Shown: positions 1-14,619, counted from the first letter of the stretch. The stretch: DNA of 64,000 nt from Acanthamoeba sp. SK_2022b (GCA_027943245.1 JANDJZ010000078.1:1-64000), one strand, 5' to 3'. Numbers and translations are program-made. Notes: a model not told the origin generated them from the letters alone.

Positions 1-468
1 AAATCGAGCGGTACGTGGCCAGGCCGTTCGCGCTCTGGTCATTTGATGCTCTCTCACCTGATGACGGTTGGATGTTGGCCCCGCTCGTGCGTGCGGTGTG
101 TGTCGACAGGCAGCAGAAGGAGCAGGAGCAATGGGAAGACCTACGTCAGCTGTACAACAAGAAGAGCGAAAAGGTAAAACGAGCGAGGGAAAAGGCCGCC
201 GAGCAGGAGGAGACGATGGCCAAGAGGCTCAAGGCGGGCGAGACCGACTACCCCGACTTCCTGAGCAAGGACGACAGCGAGGGAAAAGGCCGCCGAGCAG
301 GAGGAGACGATGGCCAAGAGGCTCAAGGCGGGCGAGACCGACTACCCCGACTTCCTGAGCAAGGACGACAGACAGCTGCTGCAGCAGCTCAGGTTCACGC
401 CGATGGACGTGGAGAAGGCCACACAGACTCTTGCCCTCCAGGTGCGTGACGCGCTCCAGCTCCTTGTC

Positions 469-534
<66 letters not shown>

Positions 535-749
535 ACGCGCCTGTTGCTGATGGGCGCGGGCAGGTGGACTACCTGAACGGCACGCTGCGGGAGATCAAAG
601 GCTTCGACGAGTCGGCGGACCGATGGGTCAAGGGCGCGCTGGCGTCGTACCACAAGCAGTGGCAGCAGCTGAAGGAGGGGGGCGCAGGATCCGCGTCCAA
701 CCCACGAACACTCATCCGAGAAATCACCAAACCCACCGACGCGACGTAG
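1..749 (+). CDS. unrecognised protein, C-terminal part only
   Basis: The window opens inside this gene and only its last exons show. Visible exons are 1-10, 110-441 and 564-749, with GT-AG introns of 99 and 122 bases; the second intron is mostly a (GT)n tract. The visible protein is charged and probably helical (QQKEQEQWEDLRQLYNKKSE near its start) and ends in ITKPTDAT before a TAG. I do not recognise the family. A perfect 94-base tandem duplication (184-371) lies in the middle exon; 94 is not a multiple of three, so straight reading leaves the frame after the first copy. An intron at 174-300 (AAG|GTAAAA to GAGCAG|GAGGAG) would restore frame at the cost of about 11 residues; this is inference. 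Otherwise the gene is broken or the duplication is an assembly error. Confidence 0.6.
184..371. repeat. perfect 94-base tandem duplication in an exon
   Basis: Copies 184-277 and 278-371 are identical base for base. Each begins CGAGGGAAAAGG and ends GACGACAG. The unit encodes part of the helical segment containing AKRLKAGETDYPDFLSKDD. With one copy removed the exon is open throughout; with two it shifts frame. Confidence 0.95.
471..534. repeat. (GT)n microsatellite in an intron
   Basis: About 32 GT units fill the middle of the 442-563 intron and end in GCACGCGC before the acceptor. Confidence 0.95.
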
Positions 750-886
750 CTGTTTGTCCTTCTCCTGTACAAAATGAAGACCTCTTTTCCCTTTTTTCGC
801 GTGTAATGCATTGATCTCATAAAAATGAATAGTAATTCGCTTTCCTTTTCTCGTAAATATTTCAGGTGTCCCGATAAAAACTCAAC

Positions 887-900
887 TTGGCGGGAAGCGC
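887..900 (+). promoter_or_regulatory. E2F-like site upstream of the PNKP gene
   Basis: TTGGCGGGAAGCGC fits the E2F/DP core (TTSSCGS plus A-rich flank) and lies about 30 bases before the ATG at 929. Similar sites stand before other genes in this window (9949, 14592, 29481). Binding is inferred. Confidence 0.45.
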
Positions 901-928
901 ATTTAGTTCGAACACTTGTCACACAGCC

Positions 929-3825
929 ATGGCCGACCTAGCAGCGTTCAATCCCTTTTCGTCTGCCTCCTCCATCCAGTCGACCTTCAGCGACGCCAAT
1001 ATGTTTGATGCTCGGCCACAAGCGGACGTTTTCGCGACATCGCTCAACGATTTCGCTAATCCTGGGGTGGCTCCGTCTTCTATCGCTTCTTCTTCTTCCT
1101 CCTCCTCCTCTTTCTCGTTGGCCAGTTTCACGTCGCAGGCTTCTGGCCACTCCATGGCCACGTTGTCGGAGAAGAAGGTCCGAACTCACCTCGCGCCTAC
1201 ACCCGCTACCTCCTTCTCCTCCTCCTCAGCGCAGACAGCGCCAAGCGGCTTCGCCCTCTCCACGTTCTGGGCACACCCGGTCAGCAGCTGTACGTATTCC
1301 TCCCAGCCGCCGCCGCCCTCCCTTCCTTGGCCAACCGCGCTCGCCACGTCGCACAGCCTTCAAGCCGGCCACGGGCGGCGCGTCGCAGAATGCCACCACC
1401 CGAATGTTGCTGCATGTGGCCAAGCTGTACAAGACCGGCGTTCTCAGTGGCGAGGCCAAGGGCCGCGTAAAGGTATCGCCTCATGTCTCATACCTACAAC
1501 GCGACCAGTCGAGCTCAACACCCAAGCAAACCACTCCGGCCCCATCGCAGGACCAAGTGCTGCGCGGTACCATCACCGAAGCGGAGCTGCAGCGGCAGTA
1601 CGGCTCGGCCTCGACAGGGGAGGTTCGTTGTAACACGTCATTACATCGTCGTTTCCTTCTTTTCGCTGTTGCTTGGGTAGTGAAGCGTTTGTTGACACTT
1701 GTCCTCCACCTCAGGGGCTCGTAAGCAGCGTGTTTGCCACCCCGACCACACTCAGCCACTTTGGGACTCGCTCAGGGAGCCAGCAAGGTAAGTGACCCGC
1801 AGGGCCTGGTGCGCGAGCTGCTGTCTTCTCACCAAAAACGTGCGCAGTGTTGTTCGCCCAGGGCCAGCAGGGGTTTTCCTCCTCCTCCTCCTTCTCCTCG
1901 AACGCGTCGTGGTCGAGCGTGGAGGGCACTCTCCTCATACTGGATGGGAATGTTCCGCCTTCATCCAAGATCGCTTCGTTTGACATGGTAAGCGCTCCTC
2001 GCCCTTCCTCGGGGGCGACCCTTCCTAACGACCGCTGTCCAGGACGACACCCTGATCACGCCCAAGTCTGGGCGGGCCTTCGCCACCGGTACGTGGCCCT
2101 CGGCCTCTCTCACAGCTGGCCAGGTTGCATTGCGTGTGAGCCAGAGCTGATTTGGTTTGTCCTCCCCCTCTGCGTGTGGTCAGGCCGTGATGACTGGACC
2201 TGGTGGAAGCCGCAGGTGCCGCAAAGATTAAGGGAGCTGCACGAGCAAGGCTACAAGCTGGTGATCTTCACCAATCAGGCGGGGATCGCCAACGGCAAGT
2301 CGCAGGCGAGGGACATCCAGGGCAAGATCCAGGACATCGCCGCGCAGCTCGGGATCCCTCTGCAGGCCTTCGTGGCTACCACGGAGGACAAATGGCGCAA
2401 GCCTTCCACCGCCATGTGGGACCACTTTGTTACGCACCACAACGGCGGCGTGGCCGTCGACAAGGCCCAGTCCTTCTACTGCGGCGACGCTGCGGGTGAC
2501 GCCCTCGCCTACTCCTTGCATACACCCCTCACGTGAATGTGCCCGACTCACCCTCACGACATTTCATGGTGGTTAGGCCGAGCCAAGGCCTGGGATGGCA
2601 ATGCCTCGACGAAGAAGGACCATTCTTGCTCGGACCGCAAGTTTGCGCGCAACGTCGGACTCCCGTTCCAGATTCCCGAGACGTGCTTCCTGGGCCAGCC
2701 CGACGCCTCGCACTTTGACTGGGGCTCCCTCGAGCCAGCCACCGTGCTAGGTTCCTCAGGTACTTGCGGGTGCTCTTACGGTGCGCAAACGCTCGGTGAC
2801 TGACTGGTTGTTCTCTGGGCCCAGACGCTAAGGCCTACGAAGGGAGCCTCACCTCCGCATCACAGGAGATGATCATATGCGTTGGTTTCCCTGGTGTACG
2901 AATCTCTCGTCCCTCTTCTTCTTTCTTTTTCTATGTGCTGTTTGTCTTTTTCCCTGTTCTTACCACGCACACAACACACGGTCAGTCGGGCAAATCAACC
3001 TTCACCAAGCGCCACCTGGTTCCGCACGGCTACGTGCACGTCAACCAGGACACCCTTCACACGAAGTCGGCTTGCATAAAGGCCACGGAAACCGCTCTCG
3101 CGAATGGCAAGAGGTACAGGCGCCCATTTGTGACGGACAATTTGTGGTGATGTTGTGGTGTTTTTGTGGTGTTGAGGTGTTGTTGTGGTAGTGATGGTGT
3201 TGTGGTGTGGTGGTGGTCACCACATCGCGTTTTAACCAAGTTCCCACTCATTTGGCTTGGCTCCACAGCGTGGTGATTGATAACACCAACCCGAGTAGTG
3301 CTGTGCGCGCCCAGTACATCAGCATCGCCAGAGCCCATGGTAACGTTTGCCTACTTCAACTAACTAACTTAATGACACGCTGGCCACACTAAACGCGTTT
3401 CTGTTCCTTGTGGGTGCATCGCCTCTCGCCCCCAGGCGTTCCTGTGCGCTGCTTCGCCTTCAAGACTCCGATTGAGCTTGCGCAACATCTCAACATCTAT
3501 CGCGAGGTACAGTAAGCTCGCATATTGTCGTGTCGCAGTGCGCTGCTCTCCGCTAACGAGTTAACTTCTCCGGGCTACTCGTTTGCAGAATGTGTCCGGC
3601 GTGAAACGTGTGCCTGGCATCGCCTACAACATGTACGCTTTTCCAACTCGCTAGTGTGTAATCTTCTCCTTCTTGTCGAGCGTAGCCTTACCGCCGTAAT
3701 GCAGGTACAAGAGCCACTACGCTGAGCCCAGCCTCGCAGAAGGCTTCACCGAGATCAAGCCGATCACGTTCGTGCCTCGGTTTGACAGCCCCGAGCAGGA
3801 GCAGCTCTTCCACAAGCTCACCTAA
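929..3825 (+). CDS. PNKP: bifunctional polynucleotide phosphatase/kinase (PNKP)
   Basis: PNKP prepares broken DNA ends for ligation: the phosphatase removes 3'-phosphate and the kinase phosphorylates 5'-OH. About 12 exons give roughly 640 residues. The first ~270 residues are Ser/Ala/Thr-rich and low in complexity, with no FHA domain visible. The HAD phosphatase follows: FDM|DDTLIT (~278-286; the catalytic DxD straddles a splice junction and the usual Gly of DxDGT is Asp) and VIFTNQAGIANGK. The kinase P-loop is GFPG|SGKSTF (also split by an intron), then VIDNTNPS, where human PNKP has a similar NTN motif, and the end FVPRFDSPEQEQLFHKLT. ATG 929 is the first Met in frame. Conserved segments run in the usual order. 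The low-complexity 5' part might belong to another transcript, but its frame is continuous through spliced joins (1289/1357, 1622/1715, 1787/1848). Confidence 0.93.
3142..3217. repeat. GTTGTGGTG minisatellite in a PNKP intron
   Basis: Irregular TTGTGGTG/TGTTGTGG units fill the intron after the ANGKR exon. The same words build the large minisatellite at 31051-31425. Confidence 0.8.
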
Positions 3826-4176
3826 CTCGCGGCCCGCCTTCGTTGCTCTCCGCCTATTTTCTGTGTTTGGCATTCCAGAGGTGTCGACACATTCCACAGA
3901 ACGTGTTGGAGCAGGAATTAGAGGCATTTCCGAAAATTGTGTGATTTTTGATTGGCGTTCTGATGAAATCGAATGAAAACGTAGCGGCATTCTTGCGGAA
4001 GGGGTACTGGACGCGGAAGAGACAACGGAACCCTCCCCCCCAACCTCTACAAAAACCAAGGCAGGCAACACACCACAGTCAGTATCACCCAACCGCACAC
4101 CTTCATCTCACACCGCACCAGCGAGCAACCTCGCGGACAGCACGCTACACGTTTATACCACTCAACAGCAACGATA
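3826..4176. other. intergenic, PNKP 3' end to mini-protein promoter
   Basis: Tandem genes on either side. The second half is CA-rich with short repeats of CACACC/CAACC just before the next ATG, probably 5' leader. No further gene seen. Confidence 0.6.
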
Positions 4177-4579
4177 ATGTCGCACGACAATAAGAGGCAC
4201 CAAGCACCCAGGAGGGGCGCTGGTCCCGCCAAGCACATGGGCTTCGACAGGCATTCTGGTAAGATTGTTCAGGATCTTCCTAATTCGCACCAATCTTGCG
4301 TGTCTTACTTACACCCTCTACTCTCCTGTAGGAATGGTCGGAAGGGGCTTGCCCAAGAAGGGAGGCTTCGCCGGCTGGGGTCTCCCAGGCGAAGAAGACG
4401 GCGTGGACGTACTCGACGAGCGGGACCCCAACTTCGACGACCAGGGCGAGTATGAGGAGACCGAGGGAGGCGCTGCGTCTGTGGAAAACCCGGCCAAGGT
4501 GGTTGTGGACAACCTACCCGAGGACGTAACCCCCACCGAGGCCATTGGCTCCGCGCCCTCGCAACCTGAGGCCCACTAG
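4177..4579 (+). CDS. short protein with PDCD4-type linker motif
   Basis: Two exons (4177-4258 and 4332-4579; intron 4259-4331) give about 109 residues. The join restores HSG|MVGRGLPKKGG. This GRGLPKKGG followed by WGxPGEE and DERDPNFDDQGEYE resembles the conserved segment just before the first MA3 domain of PDCD4 (GRGLPKKGGAGGKG..KDPNYDDDQ, family knowledge). No MA3 domain follows: the protein ends soon after in an acidic, probably disordered tail and a TAG. The N-terminus is basic (SHDNKRHQAPRRGAGPAK). It could act in RNA or translation-factor binding, but function is not shown. The splice is clean and the frame is open from a good ATG, so I take it as a real small gene, not a PDCD4 fragment. 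Confidence 0.75.
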
Positions 4580-5024
4580 TCTTTCCCTCCAAGCCCCCGC
4601 TACACTCTGGCTCTGTTGTTCCAGCCACTATGTACATACCCACGGAGACGAGGCTTGTTGACCGCCACTCGCAACAAATAAGAAGCCCTTTCCTCTCCGT
4701 TAATTGGCAGACGCCCCTCTATTTGCTCTTCCGCAGTACAGAGCGACATCTTGGCGATGACCTGCGAACCCGCAGAAGAGTTACCAATAGCGCAGGCTCA
4801 GAGGCGGGGGGCGTGGAAACGTAGAGTGCGTTCTAACGCCAACTTGGCAAGTCGCGACCCACCAAAGCACCGCCAATAGAAGCAAAGGCGCATCCCTAAT
4901 ACCTCCGTTGCCTCCACCCCTCCTTCCTGGAGTTCTCTGTTCAATTGGCCTGTGTTGAATGGGTATGTTTTATGTTCAATACTCCTTGCTCTGCAGGAGG
5001 GATCAAGGCGCTAAGCTGGCGCAA
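4580..5024. other. convergent intergenic region
   Basis: 3' ends of the mini-protein gene (+) and the PNPOx-like gene (-) face each other here. It contains CCAAT-like words (4876 GCCAATAG) but no open frame I can support. Confidence 0.6.
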
Positions 5025-5677
5025 CTACTGCGCGGACACGCCGGTGGGGGTGGTGGAGGAGTCGCTGAGGCTGAGCTTTGCGTGGCTGCCGGACTTGTTG
5101 GCGTCCATGCGAGTGCCCGTGACGACGGACTTGAGCGCCTCCACGCCGTACTGGAGGGGCTTCAGAACGCCGGTCGAGTCCCAATACTCGCCCCACTGGG
5201 TCTCAAGCTCGAGCAGGGTGAGGTCGTCCAGCCTCTTGTCCTCGGGGAACCACTTCCTCAGCTTTTCGCCATGGGCGCTCCACAGCTCCATCTTGAGGGA
5301 CTTGTCATTCTCGACGCGACCGTTACCTGCACATGAACAAAATAGGGGTGAGTTTACCATCGCGGCAGCTCTACGTGTTGGTGTGGCGGAGAAAGCAAAG
5401 CCGTACCAGCGAGGGAGATCCACTTATCCTTGTCTTGGAAGGTAGCGCAAAGCTTGTTGTTGGTCTTCAACTCCTCAATCTTGGGCGCGCAGAGCTCGGT
5501 GAAGAACCATAGGTTCAACCCCTCGTCGACCCTGGCCACCACCATGGGGCGTGCGTGGAGCTGGCCGGTCTTGCCGCACTCACTGACCATCATCGCCGTG
5601 TCGAACCGGCCCAGCAGGTCGATCATGCGTTCCTTTGGCTGGGAGTCGGTGGTCGTGGGTGCTGTGTTATCGGACAT
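5025..5677 (-). CDS. pyridoxamine 5'-phosphate oxidase-like general stress protein
   Basis: Two exons joined through SLAG|NGRVEND give about 190 residues. The sequence has the split-barrel flavin-binding pattern of the general stress protein 26 family (COG3871, Pyrid_ox_like): DLLGRFDTAMMVSE, LHARPMVVARVDEG, LWFFTELCAPKIEEL, LCATFQDKDKWISLAG, and a C-terminal WFPEDKRLDDLTLLEL. The family binds FMN/FAD and is poorly defined enzymatically, so no substrate is given. I chose MSDNTAP (ATG at 5677); an in-frame ATG at 5731 would add 18 residues. Length matches bacterial and fungal relatives. The C-terminal SLSDSSTTPTG tail is extra. Confidence 0.85.
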
Positions 5678-6176
5678 GCTTGCTTCTTCTTGTAGTGTTA
5701 GTGATTTGTCTTCTATCCGCCATCGCTCCATTAAAAAGGCTCAGCGGGAGGCCGACTCCCTCTGTCCGCCCGCCAGGTTCTCTCCGTGATTCCGTGCACT
5801 TCTCTACCTCTCGGTTGTGGGCTTTGCCATGACCCCACTCCGAATTCGGTTGACTTTCAAACGTGGCCCACAATCAGGCTGCTTGAGCTGGTCTCCCTCG
5901 TGCTCCTCTGATCAAGGCCAACGTTGGTGGGCACCATCACTGCCACGGGGCTCCTTTCTGCTGGGGCCTCTTGTCAACCGACTTTCGTTTTAGGCTGTCC
6001 CTGAGATCTTCCAGTCCATGCAGTCGCCTCCATCAGGCATAGCGCATGTTCGTTGTGCCGCGAGGTGAACACGGCGACATCACCTCTCCTGGTTCTTCTT
6101 TTGCGGCCGACAACATTTCCATTATTTTATTTTGATCATTTCCCCAGAGTGGAGATGGAAAAGTTTCACGGCCGTG
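5678..6176. other. divergent promoter region
   Basis: 499 bases between the PNPOx-like gene (-) and the next gene (+). Pyrimidine-rich stretches and an AT-rich patch at 6118-6138 lie just before the + start. No recognised site or gene. Confidence 0.5.
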
Positions 6177-7444
6177 ATGGACGCAGAGGCCGCAACCCCA
6201 CCGCGAGCAGGCCACCACTTGCCCAAGAGCGCCACCCCGACGGGCACGTTTGACGAGGGCGCCTTTCAGGTTCAGGTTGCTCTGCAAGTGCGTCCCGTCG
6301 TCCCTGCCCAAGTCATTACCACCCAAGACCTGCACCACGAGCATGCGGTGGAGGTGCTGCACAACGAAGAGACTTTGGTGTCTAGAGACCCTCTGGCGGT
6401 GCCGCTGTTCGATGGCCTGGGCTACCACTGCGTGCCGCACTGCGGAGTGTACGCGCAGGACGACTACGAGCCCGCCCTGCCGTTTGTCTTGCTCTCCCTT
6501 CCCTACGAGCTTCTACAGCGCTCGCTGGACGCCAGGCCGCAGGGGCGGTCTCTGCTGCCCCACCGCCTCTGGGAGGAGCTCACAGGCCCGGCCTCGCCGT
6601 GGTTCGCCACCGAGTCGTCGTCATTCTACCTCATGGTGCACCCGATCCCGAGCATGAAGGAGTGCCAGCACTTCATGTGCGACTCGCGACGCGAGATCAA
6701 CGTCATCACCCACACCTGGACCTTGCCCGACGTGCAGTTCACGCCCGAGCTCGAGGTAGCCCTCGCCTCAGTTCTTCTACACTTTCACCACTCCCTCACT
6801 GGCTGGCCTCATTACAGGTGGAAACAGACGTGGACGTCGGCTTGTTCGGGGCGTCGGGCGTGGAGGAGACTCACATGAACATGCAGGACTCCAAGTTCAA
6901 CGGCCTGCCTTTCAACAGAATGGAGCGACGAGCCGTCATCATCGTACGCCACGTCCCGCCTCCCGTTTCTATGCGGACAAGTTGACGGTGGTGTGTGTGC
7001 CATGCGACCAGCATTGGCAAAGCTTCTCGCCGCTCAACGCACAGATCCGACTCAGCGAGAACCTGCCCTGGCACAGCTTCTTCCTCGTGTCGAGGTGGAC
7101 CCCCCTCGCCCCCCCCCCATACAAACACGTGTGCGGGCATGTCTTGCTTACAATTCGACGCCTGCAGGCACTGGCCGACGTCGCGGCAGTGCGTGTCGTA
7201 TCACATTGTCATCGAGTCGGACGAGGTCTGTGGGCGGGCGCGCGAGGCCGTGGCCAAGATGACCACGCTCGGCGAGCTGCTGGACTTCTTCCGCGCCTTT
7301 GGCCACGGCGGGGACGACCTCGACCGGTGGGACTACGACCCGTTCTCGGCCCTGACGCGAATCGTCGAACACTGCCTCGCCCAGGTCAACACTCCACCTT
7401 CCGCTGCTTCTCCATCGTCTTCAGCGCCTTCTTCCTCTTCGTGA
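6177..7444 (+). CDS. unrecognised protein, four or five exons
   Basis: Spliced exons give about 360 residues: the first exon runs from MDAEAATPPRAG to FTPELE, then VETDVDVGLFGASGVEETHM..RAVII, HWQSFSPLNAQIRLSENLPW..FFLVSR, and HWPTSRQCVSYHIVIESDEV to a Ser/Pro-rich end and TGA. All joins are GT-AG and in frame. An ATG at 6155 opens another frame that dies quickly, so 6177 is the start. No signal peptide or membrane segment. Conserved-looking patches (YDPFSALTRIVEHCL, SMKECQHFMCDSRREINV) suggest a folded cytosolic protein, but I cannot name a family. Confidence 0.7.
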
Positions 7445-7514
7445 TCTGTTGGGATGCCTTGACTTGGTTGTTGTTGTAGTAGTTCGTTTGTTTATTTATT
7501 AAAAGCGGCGCAGA

Positions 7515-9889
7515 TCAAAACTTGCGCTTCTTGTTGGCGGGCTTGCTCTTGCGCTTCTTGATGGAGCTCATGACGGTGGATTCGCCGTCGTCGCCTCCGG
7601 TCTGGTCGTCGGCCCCGCGACGCTTCTTGCGGGCGTCCTTCTTGAAGCCCTGCTCCTTGAGCTGCGACGTGGCGAACCGCTGGGCCTCCATCACCCGCTC
7701 CAGCAGCAGCATCACGTGCTCCCGCTCCGTCGGGAACATCTCCATCTTCAGGCCCGTGAGCTGCTCGATCTTCTGGAAGAACTCGATGTCGTACTGGGTC
7801 ACCACCGACACCGCACGACCTGTGCGTCCACGCCACACACGCATGAGCGAGGTCGTACACACAAAGGCGCGGGGAGGGGTAGTGGTTGGTGGTGAGAGGC
7901 GCAGTGGCGGTGATGGTGGGGGGGGAGGTGTTACCGGCCCTCTGGGCTCGCGCAGTTCTGCCGACTCGATGGATGTAGTCCTTGGGGTTGAGCGGGATGT
8001 CGTAGTTGATGATGAGATCGACGGAGGGAATGTCGAGACCTCTGCTCGCCACGTCGGTCGCCAATAGGATGTTGCGATCGCCCGTCTTAAAGGTGTTGAG
8101 CGAGCCTATATACAATTCACGGCCAAGAGAGTCGCCACCGCTAACCCGTCACACGAATGCAATGACTGTGTGTGTTGTGTTGGAGTCAACAAGGCAACAT
8201 ACCGATGCGCCGGGACTGGGACATCTTGCCGTGAATGGGGAGAGCTTCGAAGCCCAGGTTTCGCAGCATCAGCGCCACCCGCTGCGCGCTGTTACACGTC
8301 GCCACGAAGACTGCACCGGCGTGACATGTAGCAGGGGCAAGGAGGAACGTGAGACGGCCCGTTACAGGCATCACGGAGGGTAGAGTTTGCGCAGAAGGGA
8401 GGAGAGGGGAGAAAGGGCCCCACCGATGATGGAGTTGCCAGCGAATTCGTTCAAGAGGTAGACCAGGTAGCAGTCCTTGAACTTCTCCGGCACGAAGACG
8501 TAGTTCTGAATCAGAGTGTCCACAGTCGAATACCTGTGCGTGCGGCGATGAGCAGGTGCGCGCGCTCATTTAGTTTCCAGCGTGGTGAGTGGTGGGCGGG
8601 TGGCCCGTACTTGGACGAGACGGAGATCTTGACGGGGTTAGCGAGCGAGGCGCGCTCGAGCTTCTTGACCTTGCTCGTCATCGTGGCGGAGAACAGGTAG
8701 GTGTGGCGCTCCTGAATGTGCCACATCCAACCACACCGCACACGCAAGAGTTCAGGAGAGGGGGGGAGGGAAGAGACAACGCGACATAGTAGGGAGAGGA
8801 GAAAGTGAGAAAAGGGGGGTTGGACGCGAACCTTGGGCAGGCAGGCCAGGATTTGATCGATCTCCTCCTCGTAGTCCATGTTGAGCAGACGATCGGCTTC
8901 ATCGAGCACGAGATACTTGAGGCTCTTGAGGGAGAAGCCCTTGGTGTTTTGGAGATGGAACAGGAGACGACCGGGCGTCGCGCAAATGATGTGGGGCTGC
9001 AGGGTGCACAAACAGGGCACAGACAGGGCGCACGATGAGAACGAGCGTGCCCATACGAGCGGAGCGAGCGGGAGGTGCCTTCTTGGCGAGGGCGATAGAC
9101 TGCTCCATGATGTCGACTCCTCCAACAATGACCACCGACTTGGCGCGAATAACGGAGCCCAGCGCTTCAAACTGCTCGGCGATCTGAATGGCCAACTCTC
9201 TGTGTCGTACACACCAGGTGACGTGCGCGGAGGCGGGGTGTGAGAACATGGGTGGACATGGGTGGCTCTACGGCACACGAAGCAAGGGCAGAAATAGGAT
9301 TTCCAACCAAGCTGTACGCACCTGGTGGGCGAGAGGACCACGGCAAAGAGAGGCTGTGGCTTCTGCAACAGCGCTTGGAGGATTGGAATGGCAAAGGCGC
9401 CAGTCTTACCACTGCCCGTCTGCGCAAGACCAATGATATCCTTGCCTGCGATTGCCGATTATTAATCTTGAATATATATAAATCGGATTATTGAACTTTC
9501 GGTCTTGTACCTTGGAGTGCGAGAGGGATAGTCTCCTTTTGGATGTCGGACGGCTTGGTCCATCCCAACATCGTGCATGAGTCACAAATCTCAGGAATGA
9601 CGCCCAAATCTGCAAACGACACATCCTTGGCGGGCTCTGCCGAGGCATCTTCCTTCTTTTCGACTTCAACGCTGTCCTCCTTCAACAATTCCTCCTCTTC
9701 CTGCTCCTTCGTCACATCTTCGATCTTCTGTTGCTGCACTTCTTTCTCCTTACCCTGATGAGCCTTGCTGGCCACTTGTTTCTGTGCGATTCCCGATTTC
9801 TTCTTGCCTGCAGCGGCAGGCGATCTGGCGTTGGTGGCACCATTGGCAGCCTTCTGTCCGCCCCTCTTCCTCTTGTTGCCGGCGTCCAT
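7515..9889 (-). CDS. DDX47: DEAD-box RNA helicase, DDX47/Rrp3 type
   Basis: ATP-dependent RNA helicase of the Rrp3/DDX47 group, which works in 18S rRNA maturation in the nucleolus (family knowledge). After a basic, acidic-patched N-terminus come the Q motif ([18 protein letters not shown]), motif [33 protein letters not shown] in [19 protein letters not shown] in [48 protein letters not shown] and [17 protein letters not shown]; the last two regions match DDX47 closely. A Gln follows TARA where Gly is usual. The C-terminus is Lys/Arg-rich ([14 protein letters not shown]), fitting nucleolar location. About ten exons. A GGCGCCAAAAG E2F-like word lies about 60 bases upstream. Confidence 0.95.
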
Positions 9890-10258
9890 GGTCGAGATGT
9901 GAGGGCTGCGATGGAGTCCGGAATTGAAAGCGCAACAAAATCAACTCAGGCGCCAAAAGAAAAAGAGGATATTATCTTCTCTTCTATCAATTTTCCCAGT
10001 TCCGCGAGCAGGGCTGGTTTGGAGGTGCATACCGCAAGTTTCTTGGGTAATCCGCACCACCCCGGGGCGTTTTAGTAGAGCTACATGGAAAATTTAAAAA
10101 ATGTGGAAATAGACACAAGGATTAAAGTTGCTTTCTTTTAGCGAAGCTCCGAACAAGAGAAGAGATTGAAGTGGGGTGAGGAGTGTACGAAGGTCATCGG
10201 CAAGCAGATTCGTCTGCCAACATTCGCTTCATCTTCGCATCAAGACTTAATTTTTGAA
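9890..10258. other. divergent promoter between DDX47 and ABCF3 genes
   Basis: 369 bases between divergent ATGs. Holds GGCGCCAAAAG at 9949-9959 and AT-rich patches near 9965-9990 and 10085-10110. No coding frame supported. Confidence 0.55.
9949..9959 (-). promoter_or_regulatory. E2F-like site upstream of the DDX47 gene
   Basis: GGCGCCAAAAG, read on the minus strand as CTTTTGGCGCC, is one half of the palindrome seen complete at 14592-14605. Confidence 0.4.
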
Positions 10259-13672
<3,414 letters not shown>

Positions 13673-13871
13673 AAGCTCTAAATCCAAACAAACGTGCTGG
13701 ACAGGGCCACGTTCGCCATCGTAATCTCTTTCACACACCACCACATCACACTCGTACCCACGCGTTCTGAGACAGGGGTGCGACACGCACCTTTGAACTC
13801 AAGAAACTTGCTGTATTTACAAGAAGAAGACCGCGCTGGCCGGGTTCGCGCCCGTCGAGCAAGAAGGCTGC

Positions 13872-14523
13872 CTACTCGTCCTGCCGGGCTCGCTTGCTGT
13901 GACGTGTCTTGGGACGAGACGAGCTCGAGCTGGCGCTGGCGCTGGAGGGCGTAGGCGTGGAGCTGGATCTTGCGCTAACCAGGAGTTGCTCAGCAGCACC
14001 CGTGAGGGTCGCCGCGCATCCCTCCATTTGCTGCTCTAGCGTGGTGATACGGGCGGATAGTTCTTGGAAGTCGTTGATTTCCTTCCTCTTGCGCGTAATC
14101 TCGTCCTGTTGGGTCTCGACGGTCTTCCTGAGGGATGTAATCTCGAGCTGCTGTTTTTCTATGGTCTTCTGCAGTTTTTCTACAGCCTTCTCGAGGGCAA
14201 GGAATCGATTCTCCTGTACTTCTTTTTCATTTTCGAGGGCGATGATTTGCTTCCGGGTCTTGTTCAACTCCTCTTCTTGCGCGTCCACGTCTGTCATGCA
14301 CAGTAAGGCGCGCAACCGTTTCTTTGCTACCAGAAATGTTATGCATACCTGGTGCTGCTTCCAGCTCTTGCACCTTCAAAGATGATGGAAGATCTGACAC
14401 GACGCCTGGCGCCACCCATTTCTTCCACACCCGCAAGGGAGCAGCAAGTAGAGCCTCGTCAGGCCGTTGCGTGCTCAGTGTGCTCTCTGGTTTCAGTCGA
14501 TAGGCAGGGGCAATCGTGGCCAT
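13872..14523 (-). CDS. coiled-coil protein, function unknown
   Basis: Two exons joined through QELEAAP|DVDAQEEEL give about 200 residues. The first exon (MATIAPAYRLKPESTLSTQR) is non-repetitive. The second is a heptad-rich coiled coil of about 90 residues (ENEKEVQENRFLALEKAVEK and on), then a Ser-rich tail and a basic end SKRARQDE that could be a nuclear signal. An in-frame ATG at 14583 would add 20 residues but overlaps the E2F/TATA promoter, so I prefer 14523. It is head to head with the USP37-like gene. No family recognised. Confidence 0.75.
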
Positions 14524-14591
14524 GTTTTCAAGCAGATGCGACTTGCTTGAATGAAACGTTGGCCTTGAAACAAACGCACACATGCGCCTTT

Positions 14592-14605
14592 TTTTGGCGC
14601 CAAAA
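14592..14605. promoter_or_regulatory. palindromic E2F-like site in a divergent promoter
   Basis: TTTTGGCGCCAAAA is a perfect 14-base palindrome of E2F/DP type, between the coiled-coil gene (-) and the USP37-like gene (+). It sits next to a TATA-like box, so it could serve both directions. Confidence 0.6.
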
Positions 14606-14608
14606 CCC

Positions 14609-14619
14609 TTTTATAAAAG
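14609..14619 (+). promoter_or_regulatory. TATA-like box of the USP37-like gene
   Basis: TTTTATAAAAG lies about 90 bases before the ATG at 14705 and argues for that start over the in-frame ATG at 14582, which is upstream of the box. Confidence 0.5.
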
